Shown piece by piece: positions 43,328-55,540 of a stretch of DNA of 64,000 nt. The stretch is taken from contig NZ_QJJL01000002.1 of NCBI RefSeq assembly GCF_003201935.1, forward strand, positions 372,001 to 436,000, written 5' to 3'. Under the pieces are notes generated by a model that saw nothing but the letters and a program-made list of their open reading frames with translations, made no database searches and had not been told where the DNA came from. A program made the position numbers and the translations under genes. The stretch comes from Loktanella sp. PT4BL. Its GTDB lineage: Bacteria; Pseudomonadota; Alphaproteobacteria; Rhodobacterales; Rhodobacteraceae. Within the stretch, counting starts at the first letter, position 1, and the number at the start of each line of letters is the position of its first letter.

Positions 43328-43943
43328 TGCCATCCTGACCACCCAAGGAATCGCACCCAAAGGACAGGGGCGCGTGCTTTTGATCGCCTGCGGTGCACTG
43401 GCACGCGAGATACTGGCAATCAAAGCGGCAAACGGCCTTGATCACCTTGATCTCCAATGCCTGCCAGCGATCCTGCACAACCATCCTGAAAAAATCGTCC
43501 CTGCGGTCCGCGAAACCGTGGCGAAATATCGCGATGCTTACGAGACGTTCTTCGTCGTTTACGCGGATTGCGGCACCGGCGGCCAATTACAGGCCGCTTG
43601 CGCCGAGTTGGGGATCGGCATGGTTGCGGGGCCACATTGCTATTCGTTTTTCGAAGGTAATGAGGTGTTTGCAGCTCATGACGAGATCACCGCGTTCTAC
43701 CTGACTGACTTTCTGGTGCGCCAGTTTGATGCTTTTGTATGGGAGCCCCTTGGGCTTGGCCGCCACCCTGAACTGCGTGACATGTATTTCGGGAATTACG
43801 AAAAACTGGTCTATCAGGCGCAGACGGATGATCCGGAATTAACCACAAAAGCAGAGGCTTGCGCGGCAAAGCTCGGGCTGCAATTCGAGCGGCACTTTAC
43901 CGGCTATGGCGATCTGACGCCAACGCTGACGGCAATCGCCTAG
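43317..43943 (+). CDS. DUF1638 protein
   Basis: A 208-residue protein of the DUF1638 family. Visible Cys residues are in LLIACGALAREI, VVYADCGTGGQL and AGPHCYSFFEG, which may bind a metal. As I recall, family members occur beside corrinoid methyltransferases in Rhodobacterales and methanogens, where a role in corrinoid methyl transfer or reactivation has been suggested. Its position here as the last gene of the split methionine-synthase run fits. ATG 43317 is used; GTG at 43308 is possible. The stop shares a CTAG with that of the convergent sufE-like gene. Confidence 0.8.
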   Translation: MTTDAILTTQGIAPKGQGRVLLIACGALAREILAIKAANGLDHLDLQCLPAILHNHPEKIVPAVRETVAKYRDAYETFFVVYADCGTGGQLQAACAELGIGMVAGPHCYSFFEGNEVFAAHDEITAFYLTDFLVRQFDAFVWEPLGLGRHPELRDMYFGNYEKLVYQAQTDDPELTTKAEACAAKLGLQFERHFTGYGDLTPTLTAIA

Positions 43944-44350
43944 GCTGCGGCCGCCGCGGTTTCACGAATACGCTCGACCATGGCACGCAGCCCGTTCGAG
44001 CGTTGCGCGGACAAATGATCGTTCAGGCCCAGACGGCCCAACTCGGCCGCTGCATCAATTTTCATCACGTCACCGACCGGTTGTTCGTTGTATAGCGCTG
44101 AAAGCACCGCAATCAGGCCGCGCACGATCATCGCGTCGCTTTCACCACGGAAGGTAAAGACGTTGTCCTCGATCTTGGGGACCAGCCAGACCTGACTGGC
44201 GCAACCGTCCACTTTGGTGGCAGGCACTTTCAGCGCGTCTTCGAGCGGCGGCATCGCCTTGCCCATGTCGATCACGTGGCGATAGCGGTCTTCCCAGTCG
44301 TCGAGAAATTCGAAGGTCTCGACAAGGTCTTCAAAGTCAGGGTTCGCCAT
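43940..44350 (-). CDS. SufE-family sulfur acceptor
   Basis: SufE accepts persulfide sulfur from the desulfurase SufS for iron-sulfur cluster assembly. The 136-residue product has the acceptor Cys in KVDGCASQVWL (about residue 51) and the usual helical C-terminal part. It is not next to suf genes here. It converges with DUF1638, sharing the CTAG at its stop. rnd lies upstream on the same strand. Confidence 0.92.
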   Translation of the reverse strand: MANPDFEDLVETFEFLDDWEDRYRHVIDMGKAMPPLEDALKVPATKVDGCASQVWLVPKIEDNVFTFRGESDAMIVRGLIAVLSALYNEQPVGDVMKIDAAAELGRLGLNDHLSAQRSNGLRAMVERIRETAAAAA

Positions 44351-44410
44351 GGTTTTCCCTTTGGTTCGGTTCTGGGGCAGATGTAGGTCCGCGCCCCTGC
44401 GTCGTCCAGA

Positions 44411-45568
44411 TCAGAGTGCGACGGTGATGACCTTCTGACCTTTCACAGCCAATCCGACGCGGCCTTCGCATAGCTCCAGCGCGTCATTGCCAAACACGTC
44501 GCGCCGCCAGCCGCGCAGGGCTGCAACATCACGCTCGCCTGCGGCCAGCGCATCAAGGTCGGCGGAAGTTGCAATCAGCTTTGTGGCAACTTCAGCATCG
44601 TCGGTCTTGGCCTTCAACAGCACGCGCAGCATATCCGCCAAGGCGGGGTTCACCTGCAGTTTCGCACGCGCGCCATCAACCTTGGGCATGTCCTTGGGTG
44701 CAACGGCCATACCTGCCTTGATTGCAGCCAAGATGCCATTGGCGATGTCGCCCTTGCGGGCCTCACGCAGCAACAAACGGGACCGGCCCAGATCGTTTTC
44801 CGAAAGCGGTTTGGTCGACGCGAGTTCAACCAGCGCGTCATCCTTGAACACGCGGTTGCGCGGGATGTCCCGGCTTTGCGCGTATTCTTCACGGAAGCGT
44901 GCCAGTTCCCGCACGATCGCCAGAAACTTGCCTGATTGTGTGCGCGTCTTTACGCGCTTCCATGCATCTTCGGGGTCTGATTGATAGGTGGCGGGGTCTT
45001 TCAGAACTGCCATTTCTTCGGCAACCCATTTGCTGCGGCCTGATTTGGCCAGACGCGCCGACAGATACTCGTAAATGTCACGCAGGTGCGTCACATCAGC
45101 CAGCGCATATGTTGCCTGCGCATCCGTCAGCGGACGGCGCGACCAATCCGTAAAGCGCGAGGATTTATCCAGATCGGATTTCGCAATTTTGCGCACCAGC
45201 GTCTCATAGCCGACCTGTTCACCAAAACCGCAGACCATGGCCGCGACCTGGGTGTCGAACAGTGGCTCTGGGATCACGCCCGCATCAACATAGAAAATTT
45301 CAAGGTCCTGTCGCGCCGCGTGAAACACTTTCACACAGCCCTGGTCGCGGAAAAGCGCATAGAGCGGCTCAAGCGACAGCCCTTCAATAAGTGGGTCGAC
45401 AAGTGCGGCATCCGAGCCTTTCTCATCCTGATAAGCCAGCTGGACGAGGCAGAGCTTGGAATAATAGGTGCGCTCGCGCAGAAACTCGGTATCGACGGTT
45501 ACATAAGGGCGTTTTGCAGCCTCTTGGCAGAACGCTGCCAAGTCCTCGGTCGTTGTGATTGTCTTCAT
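44411..45568 (-). CDS. rnd: Ribonuclease D
   Basis: This is a 3'-5' exoribonuclease in tRNA maturation. The 385-residue product has the DEDD motifs: TVDTEFLRERTYY (Exo I), KVFHAARQDLEIFY (Exo II) and an Exo III Tyr/Asp pair in ATYALADVTHLRDIYEYL. An HRDC-like helical domain follows. ATG 45568 is preferred over an in-frame TTG twelve bases upstream. It has typical length. Confidence 0.94.
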   Translation of the reverse strand: MKTITTTEDLAAFCQEAAKRPYVTVDTEFLRERTYYSKLCLVQLAYQDEKGSDAALVDPLIEGLSLEPLYALFRDQGCVKVFHAARQDLEIFYVDAGVIPEPLFDTQVAAMVCGFGEQVGYETLVRKIAKSDLDKSSRFTDWSRRPLTDAQATYALADVTHLRDIYEYLSARLAKSGRSKWVAEEMAVLKDPATYQSDPEDAWKRVKTRTQSGKFLAIVRELARFREEYAQSRDIPRNRVFKDDALVELASTKPLSENDLGRSRLLLREARKGDIANGILAAIKAGMAVAPKDMPKVDGARAKLQVNPALADMLRVLLKAKTDDAEVATKLIATSADLDALAAGERDVAALRGWRRDVFGNDALELCEGRVGLAVKGQKVITVAL

Positions 45569-45644
45569 TTCTGCCCGCAAACCGCACTTTCAATTATCGT
45601 TCGTTCACTGATAAGCGAAAGCCTGGGCGATGAAAAGTGCAGCT

Positions 45645-46241
45645 TCACCCGTCCAGATTGATAGGGGTCCTATCACCTGCCGCGAAGCGCCGCAGGACAG
45701 CAACGTAAAGCGCGTGCTCCAGCGGGAGCAGACGGGTCGCCAATGTCTCAGGCGTGTCCCCCGCATGGACAGTGATCCGCGCCTGCCCCAGGATCGGGCC
45801 ATCATCCAGTGCGGCGGTCACTTCATGCACCGAACATCCATGTTCGCTGTCGCCGGCCTCAAGCGCGCGCGCGTGGGTGTGCAGCCCTTTGTATTTGGGC
45901 AAGAGCGACGGGTGGATATTCAGCATCCGCCCTTCCCATTTCGCGGTAAATTCCGGCGTCAGGATGCGCATAAACCCGGCAAGGCAGATGATGTCAGGCT
46001 TGGCCGTCTCAAGAGCCTTTTGCAAAGCCGCTTCAAACGCGGCACGGTCCTTGCCGTAGGGTTTGTGATCAATCGCCAAAGTCGGGATATTCATCGCCCG
46101 CGCTTTGGCAAGACCACCGGCCTGCGGATCATTGGACATCACCAAGACGGGCCGCGCGGGGTGATCCCCTTGCATAGATTGCGCGAGCGCGACCATATTC
46201 GACCCGCCCCCCGAAATCAGTATCGCAACCCTTTTGGTCAC
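45645..46241 (-). CDS. purN: Phosphoribosylglycinamide formyltransferase
   Basis: The enzyme transfers formyl from 10-formyl-THF to GAR. The 198-residue product has [10 protein letters not shown] at the start and the catalytic Asn-His-Asp set ([14 protein letters not shown] and [14 protein letters not shown]). It begins with GTG at 46241, overlapping the purM stop by GTGA. Confidence 0.95.
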   Translation of the reverse strand: MTKRVAILISGGGSNMVALAQSMQGDHPARPVLVMSNDPQAGGLAKARAMNIPTLAIDHKPYGKDRAAFEAALQKALETAKPDIICLAGFMRILTPEFTAKWEGRMLNIHPSLLPKYKGLHTHARALEAGDSEHGCSVHEVTAALDDGPILGQARITVHAGDTPETLATRLLPLEHALYVAVLRRFAAGDRTPINLDG

Positions 46242-47281
46242 AAAAGCGCGCCTGTGTAGCGCACGCCCTCACCCGCCGTGACTGTGCCCAGTTGATGGAC
46301 GGTCTCGCCCGCGTCGGTCAAAACTGTGGTGATTTTCGCAACCTCGTTTGCATCAACCGCCAGCACCATGCCGATGCCAGCATTGAAGGTCTTCAACATC
46401 TCGGCCTCGGCCATGCCGCCCTTTTGCGCCAGCCACTGAAACACCGGTGGCAATTCCCACGCGTTCAGACCAATGTCGGCGCCCGTGCCCTCGGGCAGCA
46501 CGCGTGGCAGGTTCTCGGTCAGGCCACCGCCGGTGATATGGGCCAGCGCATGCACGCCCCCTGCCCGCACAGCCGCCAGCGCCTGTTTGACGTAAAGCCG
46601 CGTCGGTGCCAGCAGCGCTGCGCCGAGCGTGTCATCCGCGAATGGCGCGGGATCGTCCCATCCCAGACCGGACACCTCGACAATGCGGCGCACCAGCGAA
46701 TAGCCGTTGGAATGCACCCCGTTTGATGCAAGCCCCAACAGAACATCGCCCTCTTGCACAGCAGCAGGCAGTTCCGCGCCCCGTTCCAACGCACCCACGG
46801 CAAAACCTGCCAGATCAAAATCACCGGCGTGATACATGCCGGGCATTTCCGCGGTTTCGCCACCGATCAGCGCGCAACCGGAGGCTTCGCAGCCTGCAGC
46901 GATGCCTTCGATAATGCGGGTCGCCTGATCGAGTTCGAGTTTGCCGGTGGCAAAATAATCAAGGAAAAACAGAGGCTCGGCCCCTTGGCAGACCAGATCG
47001 TTGACGCACATCGCCACCAGATCAATGCCGATCGTGTCCACATTGCCGGTATCAATCGCGATCCGCAGTTTCGTGCCAACCCCGTCGGTTGCAGCCACCA
47101 GCACAGGATCGGTGTAGCCCGCAGCCTTGAGATCAAAAAGCGCGCCAAAGCCGCCCAGCCCCGCCATCACGCCCGACCGTGCAGTGCGTTTGGCGGCGGG
47201 TTTGATCCGCTCGACCAAGGTGTTTCCGGCGTCAATATCGACCCCTGCATCAGCATAGGTCAGGCCATTCTTCTTGGTCAT
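46238..47281 (-). CDS. purM: Phosphoribosylformylglycinamidine cyclo-ligase
   Basis: AIR synthetase of purine synthesis. The 347-residue product opens [20 protein letters not shown] and has [21 protein letters not shown] and [14 protein letters not shown] lies about 8 bases before the ATG at 47281; a frame extending to 47452 is not supported. purM and purN are translationally coupled, 7 kb away from purCSQ. Confidence 0.96.
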   Translation of the reverse strand: MTKKNGLTYADAGVDIDAGNTLVERIKPAAKRTARSGVMAGLGGFGALFDLKAAGYTDPVLVAATDGVGTKLRIAIDTGNVDTIGIDLVAMCVNDLVCQGAEPLFFLDYFATGKLELDQATRIIEGIAAGCEASGCALIGGETAEMPGMYHAGDFDLAGFAVGALERGAELPAAVQEGDVLLGLASNGVHSNGYSLVRRIVEVSGLGWDDPAPFADDTLGAALLAPTRLYVKQALAAVRAGGVHALAHITGGGLTENLPRVLPEGTGADIGLNAWELPPVFQWLAQKGGMAEAEMLKTFNAGIGMVLAVDANEVAKITTVLTDAGETVHQLGTVTAGEGVRYTGALL

Positions 47282-47437
47282 AGCGGGGCTCCTGTCGTGT
47301 TTGGCGTTCGTTACCGCATCATTTCGGCAAATGGAACAACAATTGGCGCGCGGACCGGCGGTGGCCCTGTGGCACGGAATTTTCAATTGCTGCCGCTTGA
47401 CCCACCCGTCCAGTCTGCTACTCCAATCTTCACGAGG

Positions 47438-47514
47438 GGGCCTGTAGCTCAATTGGTTAGAGCAGAGCGCTCATAACGCTTTGGTTGCGGGTTCAAGTCC
47501 TGCCGGGCCTACCA
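47438..47514 (+). tRNA. tRNA with CAT anticodon, probably tRNA-Ile2 (lysidine type)
   Basis: The 77-base cloverleaf has a 7-base-pair acceptor stem (GGGCCTG with CGGGCCT), an encoded CCA and a CAT anticodon at 47472-47474. It is not the initiator, since 1-72 is a G-U pair. The C4-G69 and C5-G68 pairs, discriminator A and GGTTCAAGTCC T-arm resemble E. coli tRNA-Ile2, the TilS substrate. An elongator tRNA-Met is the alternative. Confidence 0.9.
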
Positions 47515-47610
47515 TCTCCCCAAACAGTATGCGAATGCATACCGGGGCTTCCCGTGTGACGCATGATACGCTATGGCTGCAGCAGATTAACCGCGCCACG
47601 GAGACACATT

Positions 47611-48819
47611 ATGTCAAAGATTAAGGTAGAAAACCCCATCGTCGAACTCGACGGTGACGAGATGACCCGCATCATGTGGGACTTTATCAAGCAAAAGCTG
47701 ATCCTGCCCTATCTGGATATCGACCTGCTCTACTACGATCTTGCGATGGAGGTCCGCGACGAGACCAACGACCAGATCACGATTGATGCCGCCGAAAAGA
47801 TCAAGGAAATCGGCGTTGGTGTGAAATGTGCAACCATCACGCCCGATGAAGATCGGGTTGAGGAATTCGGCCTCAAGAAAATGTGGCGCTCGCCCAATGG
47901 CACGATCCGCAACATTCTGGGCGGTGTGGTGTTCCGCGCGCCAATCATCTGCAAGAACGTGCCGCGTCTTGTACCGGGCTGGACCGACCCGATTGTGATC
48001 GGGCGGCATGCCTTTGGCGACCAGTATAAAGCCACCGATTTCCTGATGCCCGGCCCCGGCAAGCTAACCATGAAATTCGTGGGCGACGATGGCACCGTGA
48101 TTGAAAAAGAGGTCTTCGACAGCCCCGGCGCAGGTGTGGCGATGGGCATGTACAATCTCGACGATTCGATCATCGATTTCGCCCGTGCCTCATTCAACTA
48201 TGGTCTGAACCTTGGCTGGCCGGTCTATCTTTCGACCAAGAATACAATCCTCAAGGCCTATGACGGACGGTTCAAAGACCTCTTCCAAGAGGTGTTTGAC
48301 ACGGAATTCAAAGACAAGTTCGCGCAAGCCGGGATTGAGTACCAGCACCGCCTAATCGACGACATGGTCGCCTCAGCGATGAAATGGTCGGGCAAATTCG
48401 TCTGGGCCTGCAAGAACTATGACGGCGATGTGCAGTCCGACACTGTGGCGCAAGGGTTCGGGTCGTTGGGCCTGATGACCAGCCAGTTGATGACCCCCGA
48501 TGGCAAGATCGTCGAGGCCGAAGCCGCCCACGGCACTGTCACGCGCCACTACCGCCAGCATCAGGCGGGGCAAGCGACCTCGACAAACTCTATCGCGTCG
48601 ATTTTCGCCTGGACCGGCGGGCTCAAGCACCGCGCGAAGCTGGATGACAATGCGCAACTGATGAATTTTGCAGAAACCTTGGAAAAGGTTGTCGTGGACA
48701 CTGTGGAAAGCGGCTTCATGACCAAGGATCTGGCGCTGCTGGTCGGCCCCGATCAGGGGTGGCTGACAACCATGGGGTTCCTTGAAAAGATCGACGAGAA
48801 CCTGAACAAGGCGCTTTAA
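47611..48819 (+). CDS. icd: NADP-dependent isocitrate dehydrogenase
   Basis: The TCA-cycle enzyme that oxidises isocitrate to 2-oxoglutarate. The 402-residue product is the eukaryote-like (type II) dimeric form: [31 protein letters not shown] and the NADP/metal segment [24 protein letters not shown] lies about 8 bases before the ATG at 47611. A bidirectional terminator follows. Confidence 0.96.
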   Translation: MSKIKVENPIVELDGDEMTRIMWDFIKQKLILPYLDIDLLYYDLAMEVRDETNDQITIDAAEKIKEIGVGVKCATITPDEDRVEEFGLKKMWRSPNGTIRNILGGVVFRAPIICKNVPRLVPGWTDPIVIGRHAFGDQYKATDFLMPGPGKLTMKFVGDDGTVIEKEVFDSPGAGVAMGMYNLDDSIIDFARASFNYGLNLGWPVYLSTKNTILKAYDGRFKDLFQEVFDTEFKDKFAQAGIEYQHRLIDDMVASAMKWSGKFVWACKNYDGDVQSDTVAQGFGSLGLMTSQLMTPDGKIVEAEAAHGTVTRHYRQHQAGQATSTNSIASIFAWTGGLKHRAKLDDNAQLMNFAETLEKVVVDTVESGFMTKDLALLVGPDQGWLTTMGFLEKIDENLNKAL

Positions 48820-48830
48820 GGCAAAAATAT

Positions 48831-48860
48831 AAAGAGCCGCGTGGGTCGCGCGGCTCTTTT
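48831..48860. terminator. Bidirectional terminator between icd and the lipoprotein gene
   Basis: A stem of AAAGAGCCGCG and its complement with a short loop is flanked by A and T runs, so it can stop transcripts from both sides. It lies 12 bases after icd. Confidence 0.85.
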
Positions 48861-48883
48861 GCCTTGATGATGAGGTCTTCGGT

Positions 48884-49792
48884 CTATTCCGCTGGCAGGA
48901 TGAACCTTCCCACCCCGTCATAGGCCCCGACACCAGTCACCGTTATATCTATGGCGAGCACACCGCCCAGTTCATCCGCGTTGGGGCCATAGAAGGTTGC
49001 GTCAATCTCTGATCCGTTGTTCACACATCCCGTGGTGCATGTCAGACCGCCTGCAAAGCCGTTTCCGGCCAAGCCGAGCGAGCCGCCCATGTCGACATTT
49101 CCTGCGCCATTCACCTGGCCATCCAGTGCAACACTGGCATTGCCTGTGCCTGTAAAGTCGACGTCGAAGATCATGCCGCCTGCATATTCCGTGTCGGAAT
49201 TTGGCGCGCCCGACAGAGATCCAAAAGATTGAAACGCGCCGGTGTAGGTCACTGTTCCGCCGCTCCGCGCCGCAATCGTCGCAGGATCGGTTTCAAAACC
49301 GAAAACATAGGCGGCTTCGCCGTTGATGCCGTTCAAGCTACCGACGGAAGCCTCGATTGCGGCTGCATAGGCGCCTGTGCGATTTGGTTCATAGGTGAGT
49401 GTCACGGTCTCGCCGCTTGCCAGAACGCCCTGACCGTTCGTGATGGTGATTGGCGCTGAGTTACCAAAAATCGTGATTGTCCCATCAAGATTGGGCGTGT
49501 CGCCCTGAAAGAACCCTGCATCAACCGTGATCCTCGCATTTTCAATAGTCGGAGCACCGCCTGACTGAAAGCTTGCGCTGCGCATGGTGATTGCCTGATC
49601 CACGGCGTCATCTGGCAGCGTCTGCCCCACCGCACCAAATGGCAGGCCGTTCGACCCTGGCGTTGGGTCAACGCCCCCACCACCTCCGCCGGAGCCACCA
49701 CCGCTATCGTCACCACCGCCGCCACCGCCGCCACAGGCGGACAGTGTTAAAAATGTGACGAAAGACAGAGGCTTCACGAGATGAGAAATCAT
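48884..49792 (-). CDS. TbpB-like beta-barrel lipoprotein (paralogue 2)
   Basis: A 302-residue surface lipoprotein. The signal peptide ends LTLSAC (lipobox), followed by an unusually long Gly/Asp/Ser linker. The rest is a beta-rich domain with a TbpB-type second half (GGMIFDVDFTGTGNASVALD, then a GLAGNGFAGGL turn) and a small Cys pair in LTCTTGCVNNG. The ATG at 49792 has AGGA 8-10 bases upstream. Related to the shorter protein at 19.8-20.4 kb. Family members bind host iron proteins or haem; in a marine bacterium the ligand is unknown. Confidence 0.65.
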   Translation of the reverse strand: MISHLVKPLSFVTFLTLSACGGGGGGGDDSGGGSGGGGGGVDPTPGSNGLPFGAVGQTLPDDAVDQAITMRSASFQSGGAPTIENARITVDAGFFQGDTPNLDGTITIFGNSAPITITNGQGVLASGETVTLTYEPNRTGAYAAAIEASVGSLNGINGEAAYVFGFETDPATIAARSGGTVTYTGAFQSFGSLSGAPNSDTEYAGGMIFDVDFTGTGNASVALDGQVNGAGNVDMGGSLGLAGNGFAGGLTCTTGCVNNGSEIDATFYGPNADELGGVLAIDITVTGVGAYDGVGRFILPAE

Positions 49793-50082
49793 ATAGTCAT
49801 TCCTAAAGTCTATTTGCGCCCAAACAGGCCTGAAACACATTTCTTTTCGGCATCTTAAATAACTATGTGGCCAAATCTTGGCGGCCCTCCCATCCTTATT
49901 TCAGTGCAGGCAATTTTTCGCAATACAGCAGGTTTCCGGTGCGGCTTGCGACGGCTTTGACGGCCTATATGCCACGAAAACGGAACGTTGCGGCCGGCGA
50001 AAAGAGGATTGCGACAATAAGGGGTAGCTTTTGCTGCAATTGCACGGTATCCGCGCGGCAACTTCCGCACAAAGGCAGACCA

Positions 50083-51900
<1,818 letters not shown>

Positions 51901-51905
51901 CTGAC

Positions 51906-52382
51906 TTAAGGTGACGCGGGTTCCACCGCGTCACCGACACGTACAACGCCCGGCTTGGTGACACTGGCATACCAGCCGCCATGGCCGCGCATCGCGTTAT
52001 ATCCGCCCGGTCCCAGTGCCTTCTCCATGCGTGAACAGGGCGGGCACGGCCCCTCGATTTCCAAAATCACATTACCCAGGCGGAGCAGCCCCTTGCGTAG
52101 CGCAAGCAGGTTAAGCCCCGACACCACCAGATTACGCCGAAGCACCTCTGGCGCGATCTCGCACAGGTTGGAAAACGCGGCGATGACCGGCAGATGCTCT
52201 GCCTGTATCAGTGTCACCGCCCGCTTGCCTGCGCGTCCGTGATCACCCAGCAGACCTGCCATGGTGACTTCAACACTTTGCACAACTTCCACCGGATCGT
52301 AGCGCGCGTTGCGCAGCCCGATCCACTCCAGACGGCCCACCCGCGCGTGGCGGGCCATCATGTCGCCAAGCTGGCCTTTCAA
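51906..52382 (-). CDS. MOSC-domain protein
   Basis: A 158-residue single MOSC (MoCo sulfurase C-terminal) domain. The conserved Cys lies in EGPCPPCSRMEKALG, followed by GYNAMRGHGGWYASV. Members carry sulfur or metal for molybdenum enzymes; the substrate is unknown. The start is unsure: TTG at 52382 overlaps the DUF1330 stop (TTGA), while ATGs lie at 52361 and 52358. Its last codons hold a perfect 10-base-pair hairpin. It ends 5 bases from the convergent typA. Confidence 0.82.
   Translation of the reverse strand: MKGQLGDMMARHARVGRLEWIGLRNARYDPVEVVQSVEVTMAGLLGDHGRAGKRAVTLIQAEHLPVIAAFSNLCEIAPEVLRRNLVVSGLNLLALRKGLLRLGNVILEIEGPCPPCSRMEKALGPGGYNAMRGHGGWYASVTKPGVVRVGDAVEPASP
51910..51935. terminator. 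GC-rich hairpin at the convergent typA/MOSC ends
   Basis: A perfect 10-base-pair stem (arm GGTGACGCGG) with a 6-base loop covers the final codons of the MOSC gene. There is no T tract, so it may act as a pause or a bidirectional weak terminator. Confidence 0.5.
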
Positions 52383-52666
52383 GCGATCTCTTGGACGATG
52401 CTCAATTCACGCTGGCTGGCACCTTTGGCAAAGCTCAGCGCCTCTTGGTAAGCGTCCGAGTAATAGCAGTCATGGGCGGCCTGCAGGCTGGGAAAGCGGG
52501 CAACCACGTTGCGCGGGCGATCAGGCCCTTCCAACTGCTCATAAGCACCGCCACGGGCCAGAAAGACGCCGCCGTGCGCGGCAATCGCACCTGTCGCGCG
52601 CTTGGCATATTCACCATAAGCGGCCTCGTCCGTGACCTTCACATGGGCAATCCAGAGTGCGCTCAT
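52379..52666 (-). CDS. DUF1330 protein
   Basis: A 95-residue ferredoxin-like-fold protein (dimeric alpha/beta-barrel type). It starts [20 protein letters not shown] and has a conserved [20 protein letters not shown] segment, as in DUF1330. Function unknown. It overlaps alaS upstream (ATGA) and the MOSC gene downstream, so it belongs to the alaS transcript. Confidence 0.88.
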   Translation of the reverse strand: MSALWIAHVKVTDEAAYGEYAKRATGAIAAHGGVFLARGGAYEQLEGPDRPRNVVARFPSLQAAHDCYYSDAYQEALSFAKGASQRELSIVQEIA

Positions 52667-55362
52667 TTCAATCCCTCCAAAACAGTCTTTGCCGCCGCAA
52701 TCGCAGCATCAGCATTTTCAACCGAAGCACCACCGCCCTGCGCCATATCAGGACGGCCACCCCCGCCTTTACCGCCCAGTTCAGGCGTGACAGCCCGCAG
52801 AATATCCACCGCCGAGACACGGTCGGTCAGATCCGCTGTGACACCAACCGCAACAGCAGCCTTGCCACCCGCATCGGCGATCAACACAACGGCACCGCTC
52901 TCCATTGATGCCTTCATCTCGTCGATCAACGCGGGCAGGTCCTTGCCGGTCACACCGCTGAGCACCTGTGCCTGAAACGCGATACCATTGATCACCTCGG
53001 CGGGTGCTGCCTCTTTCGCCCCCCCGCCCATCGCCACCTCACGGCGCAGTTGCGCCACTTCGTTGGCAAGCGCCTTGCGTTCATCCATCAACGCCTTGAT
53101 CCGGTCAGCAACCTCTGATGCCGGCGCTTTCAACACAGCCGCCGCCTGGTTCAGGCGGGCATCCTGCGCGCGCAGGTAATCCAGTGCCGCCTGCCCTGTC
53201 AGCGCTTCGATCCGGCGGACACCGGCACTTGATGCGCTATCGCCCAGGGTCACAAAGGCCCCGATTTCACCCAGTTGCTTCACATGCGTCCCGCCGCAAA
53301 GTTCCAGTGAATAGGTATTCCCGTCAGCGCCCTTGCCCGAACCCACCTGCCGGCCCATCGACACGACACGCACCTCGTCGCCATACTTCTCGCCAAAGAG
53401 CGCCTGAGCACCCATGGCGCGGGCATCATCCGGTGTCATGATACGTGTCTCGACAGGGGTGTTCTGACGGATGATCGCATTCACATCATGTTCGACCTGC
53501 GCCAGTTCTTCGGCGCTCAAAGCTTTGGTATGACTGAAATCAAACCGCAGGCGATCGGGGGCGTTCAACGACCCGCGCTGTGCGATATGATCGCCCAGCA
53601 CCTCGCGCAGTGCCTCGTTCAGCAGGTGCGTCGCCGAGTGGTTTGCGCGGATCTTCCCCCGATTGATGTGATCCACCTCGAGGCGGACAGGCTCGCCTAC
53701 AGAGAGTTCACCGTGATCAACCGTCAGATAATGGGCAAAGACACCGCCCGGCATCTTCTTGACGTCCGAGACGTGGCCTGAAAACTGAGGCGCCTGCGCG
53801 TTGGGGTCACCAACGAGTGCACGCACATAGCCCTGATCGCCCACCTGACCGCCGCTTTCCGCGTAGAAAGGTGTCTGGTTCACGACGACCCAGCCCGCAG
53901 CACCTTTCGCGCTCAGCGCATCAATGCTCTGGCCTGCTTCATCAACAATCGCCACGACCTGCCCTTCGGCAGTCTCGGTCTCATACCCAAGAAAATCTGT
54001 CGCGCCATGCGCATCCGCAATATCGAACCAGATTGCACTATCGGCAGCTTCACCCGTGCCGGACCAAGCGGCGCGCGCCTTGGCTTTCTGCTCTGCCATA
54101 GCGGCATCGAACCCGGCTGTATCAACCGCGCGTCCCTTTTCGCGCAGGGCGTCCTGCGTCAGATCAAGCGGGAAACCGTAGGTGTCATAAAGCTTGAACG
54201 CCGCGGCACCGGGCAATGCCGCACCTTCGGCCAGCCCGCTGATTTCGTCGTCAAGCAGCTTCAAACCCCGATCCAGCGTTTGTTTAAAACGCACTTCCTC
54301 GTTCAGCAGCGTTTCTTCAATCAGACGCTGGCCGATCCCCAGTTCAGGATAGGCCCCGCCCATCTGCTGGATGAGCGCAGGCACAAGTTTGTGCATCACG
54401 GGGTCTTTGCCACCCAGTTGATGGGCATGGCGCATCGCGCGCCGCATAATGCGGCGCAGCACATAGCCACGCCCCTCGTTCGATGGCAGCACGCCTTCGG
54501 CAATCAGGAAGGACGTGGACCGCAGGTGGTCTGCGATCACGCGGTGGTGCGTGTTGCCCGGACCATCCGGGTCGGTCGAGGTCACATGCGCCGAGGCCTC
54601 GATCAGTGCGCGCATCAGATCGGTATCATAGTTGTCATGTTTGCCTTGCAGCAAAGCGCCAATACGCTCCAGCCCCATGCCGGTGTCGATTGACTGCATT
54701 TCAAGCGGTTTGAGCGTGCCGTCCTCGAACTGTTCGTTCTGCATAAAAACGATGTTCCAGATCTCGATGAACCGGTCGCCGTCCTCTTCCGGTGATCCCG
54801 GAGGGCCACCCCAGATATGATCGCCGTGATCGTAGAAAATCTCTGTGCAGGGCCCGCAGGGGCCAGTCGGGCCCATGCGCCAAAAGTTGTCATCGGTCGG
54901 AATGCGAATGATCTTGTCATCCGAGAAACCGGCCACTTTCTTCCAGATCGCGGCGGCCTCGTCATCGGTGTGATAGACGGTGACCAACAGGCGGTCCTTG
55001 TCGATGCCGAATTCCCGCGTCAGCAATTCCCAGGCATAGGGGATCGCCTCTTCCTTGAAATAATCACCGAAACTGAAATTGCCCAGCATCTCGAAAAACG
55101 TGTGATGGCGCGCTGTGTAACCCACATTATCAAGATCATTGTGCTTGCCGCCGGCACGCACACATTTCTGGCTGGTGGTGGCACGCGTATAATCGCGGGT
55201 CTCCACACCCGTGAACAGGTTCTTGAACTGCACCATACCCGAGTTGGCGAACATCAGGGTCGGGTCATTGCGCGGCACCAACGGGCTTGAGGCCACGATC
55301 TCATGATCCTGAGAACCAAAGTAATTCAGAAAGGTCGAACGGATGTCGGCAAGACTGGTCAT
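52663..55362 (-). CDS. alaS: Alanyl-tRNA synthetase
   Basis: This enzyme charges tRNA-Ala and edits mischarged Ser/Gly. The 899-residue product has the class II catalytic core ([31 protein letters not shown]), the editing domain zinc motifs ([11 protein letters not shown] and CGGTHVKQ) and a C-Ala coiled domain ending in a DHHA1-like [12 protein letters not shown]. It is slightly longer than E. coli AlaRS (876). Its stop overlaps DUF1330. recA lies 179 bases upstream on the same strand, after a terminator. Confidence 0.97.
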   Translation of the reverse strand: MTSLADIRSTFLNYFGSQDHEIVASSPLVPRNDPTLMFANSGMVQFKNLFTGVETRDYTRATTSQKCVRAGGKHNDLDNVGYTARHHTFFEMLGNFSFGDYFKEEAIPYAWELLTREFGIDKDRLLVTVYHTDDEAAAIWKKVAGFSDDKIIRIPTDDNFWRMGPTGPCGPCTEIFYDHGDHIWGGPPGSPEEDGDRFIEIWNIVFMQNEQFEDGTLKPLEMQSIDTGMGLERIGALLQGKHDNYDTDLMRALIEASAHVTSTDPDGPGNTHHRVIADHLRSTSFLIAEGVLPSNEGRGYVLRRIMRRAMRHAHQLGGKDPVMHKLVPALIQQMGGAYPELGIGQRLIEETLLNEEVRFKQTLDRGLKLLDDEISGLAEGAALPGAAAFKLYDTYGFPLDLTQDALREKGRAVDTAGFDAAMAEQKAKARAAWSGTGEAADSAIWFDIADAHGATDFLGYETETAEGQVVAIVDEAGQSIDALSAKGAAGWVVVNQTPFYAESGGQVGDQGYVRALVGDPNAQAPQFSGHVSDVKKMPGGVFAHYLTVDHGELSVGEPVRLEVDHINRGKIRANHSATHLLNEALREVLGDHIAQRGSLNAPDRLRFDFSHTKALSAEELAQVEHDVNAIIRQNTPVETRIMTPDDARAMGAQALFGEKYGDEVRVVSMGRQVGSGKGADGNTYSLELCGGTHVKQLGEIGAFVTLGDSASSAGVRRIEALTGQAALDYLRAQDARLNQAAAVLKAPASEVADRIKALMDERKALANEVAQLRREVAMGGGAKEAAPAEVINGIAFQAQVLSGVTGKDLPALIDEMKASMESGAVVLIADAGGKAAVAVGVTADLTDRVSAVDILRAVTPELGGKGGGGRPDMAQGGGASVENADAAIAAAKTVLEGLK

Positions 55363-55445
55363 AGCGCACTTTCAAGCAAATATGTCTGTTAGCCCGCAGA
55401 AATAGCCCCGCCTCTTGGCACTGTCCACCAACAAACGGGGGTGAT

Positions 55446-55479
55446 ACTTTCCATGTCCAATCAAACTTCCGCCGGAGGC
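55446..55479 (+). repeat. Dispersed 34-base repeat, copy 2
   Basis: Matches 12959-12992 at 31 of 34 positions. It lies between alaS and the recA terminator. Confidence 0.6.
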
Positions 55480-55486
55480 AGCCATC

Positions 55487-55514
55487 AAAAAAGGGCACCG
55501 CTGCAGCGGCACCC
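55487..55514 (-). terminator. rho-independent terminator of recA
   Basis: On the minus strand a GC-rich near-perfect stem (55514-55493, wobble pairs in the middle) is followed by TTTTTT. It lies 27 bases after the recA stop. Confidence 0.85.
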
Positions 55515-55540
55515 TTCTCAGCGTCAGTCACCTGTGGCGC

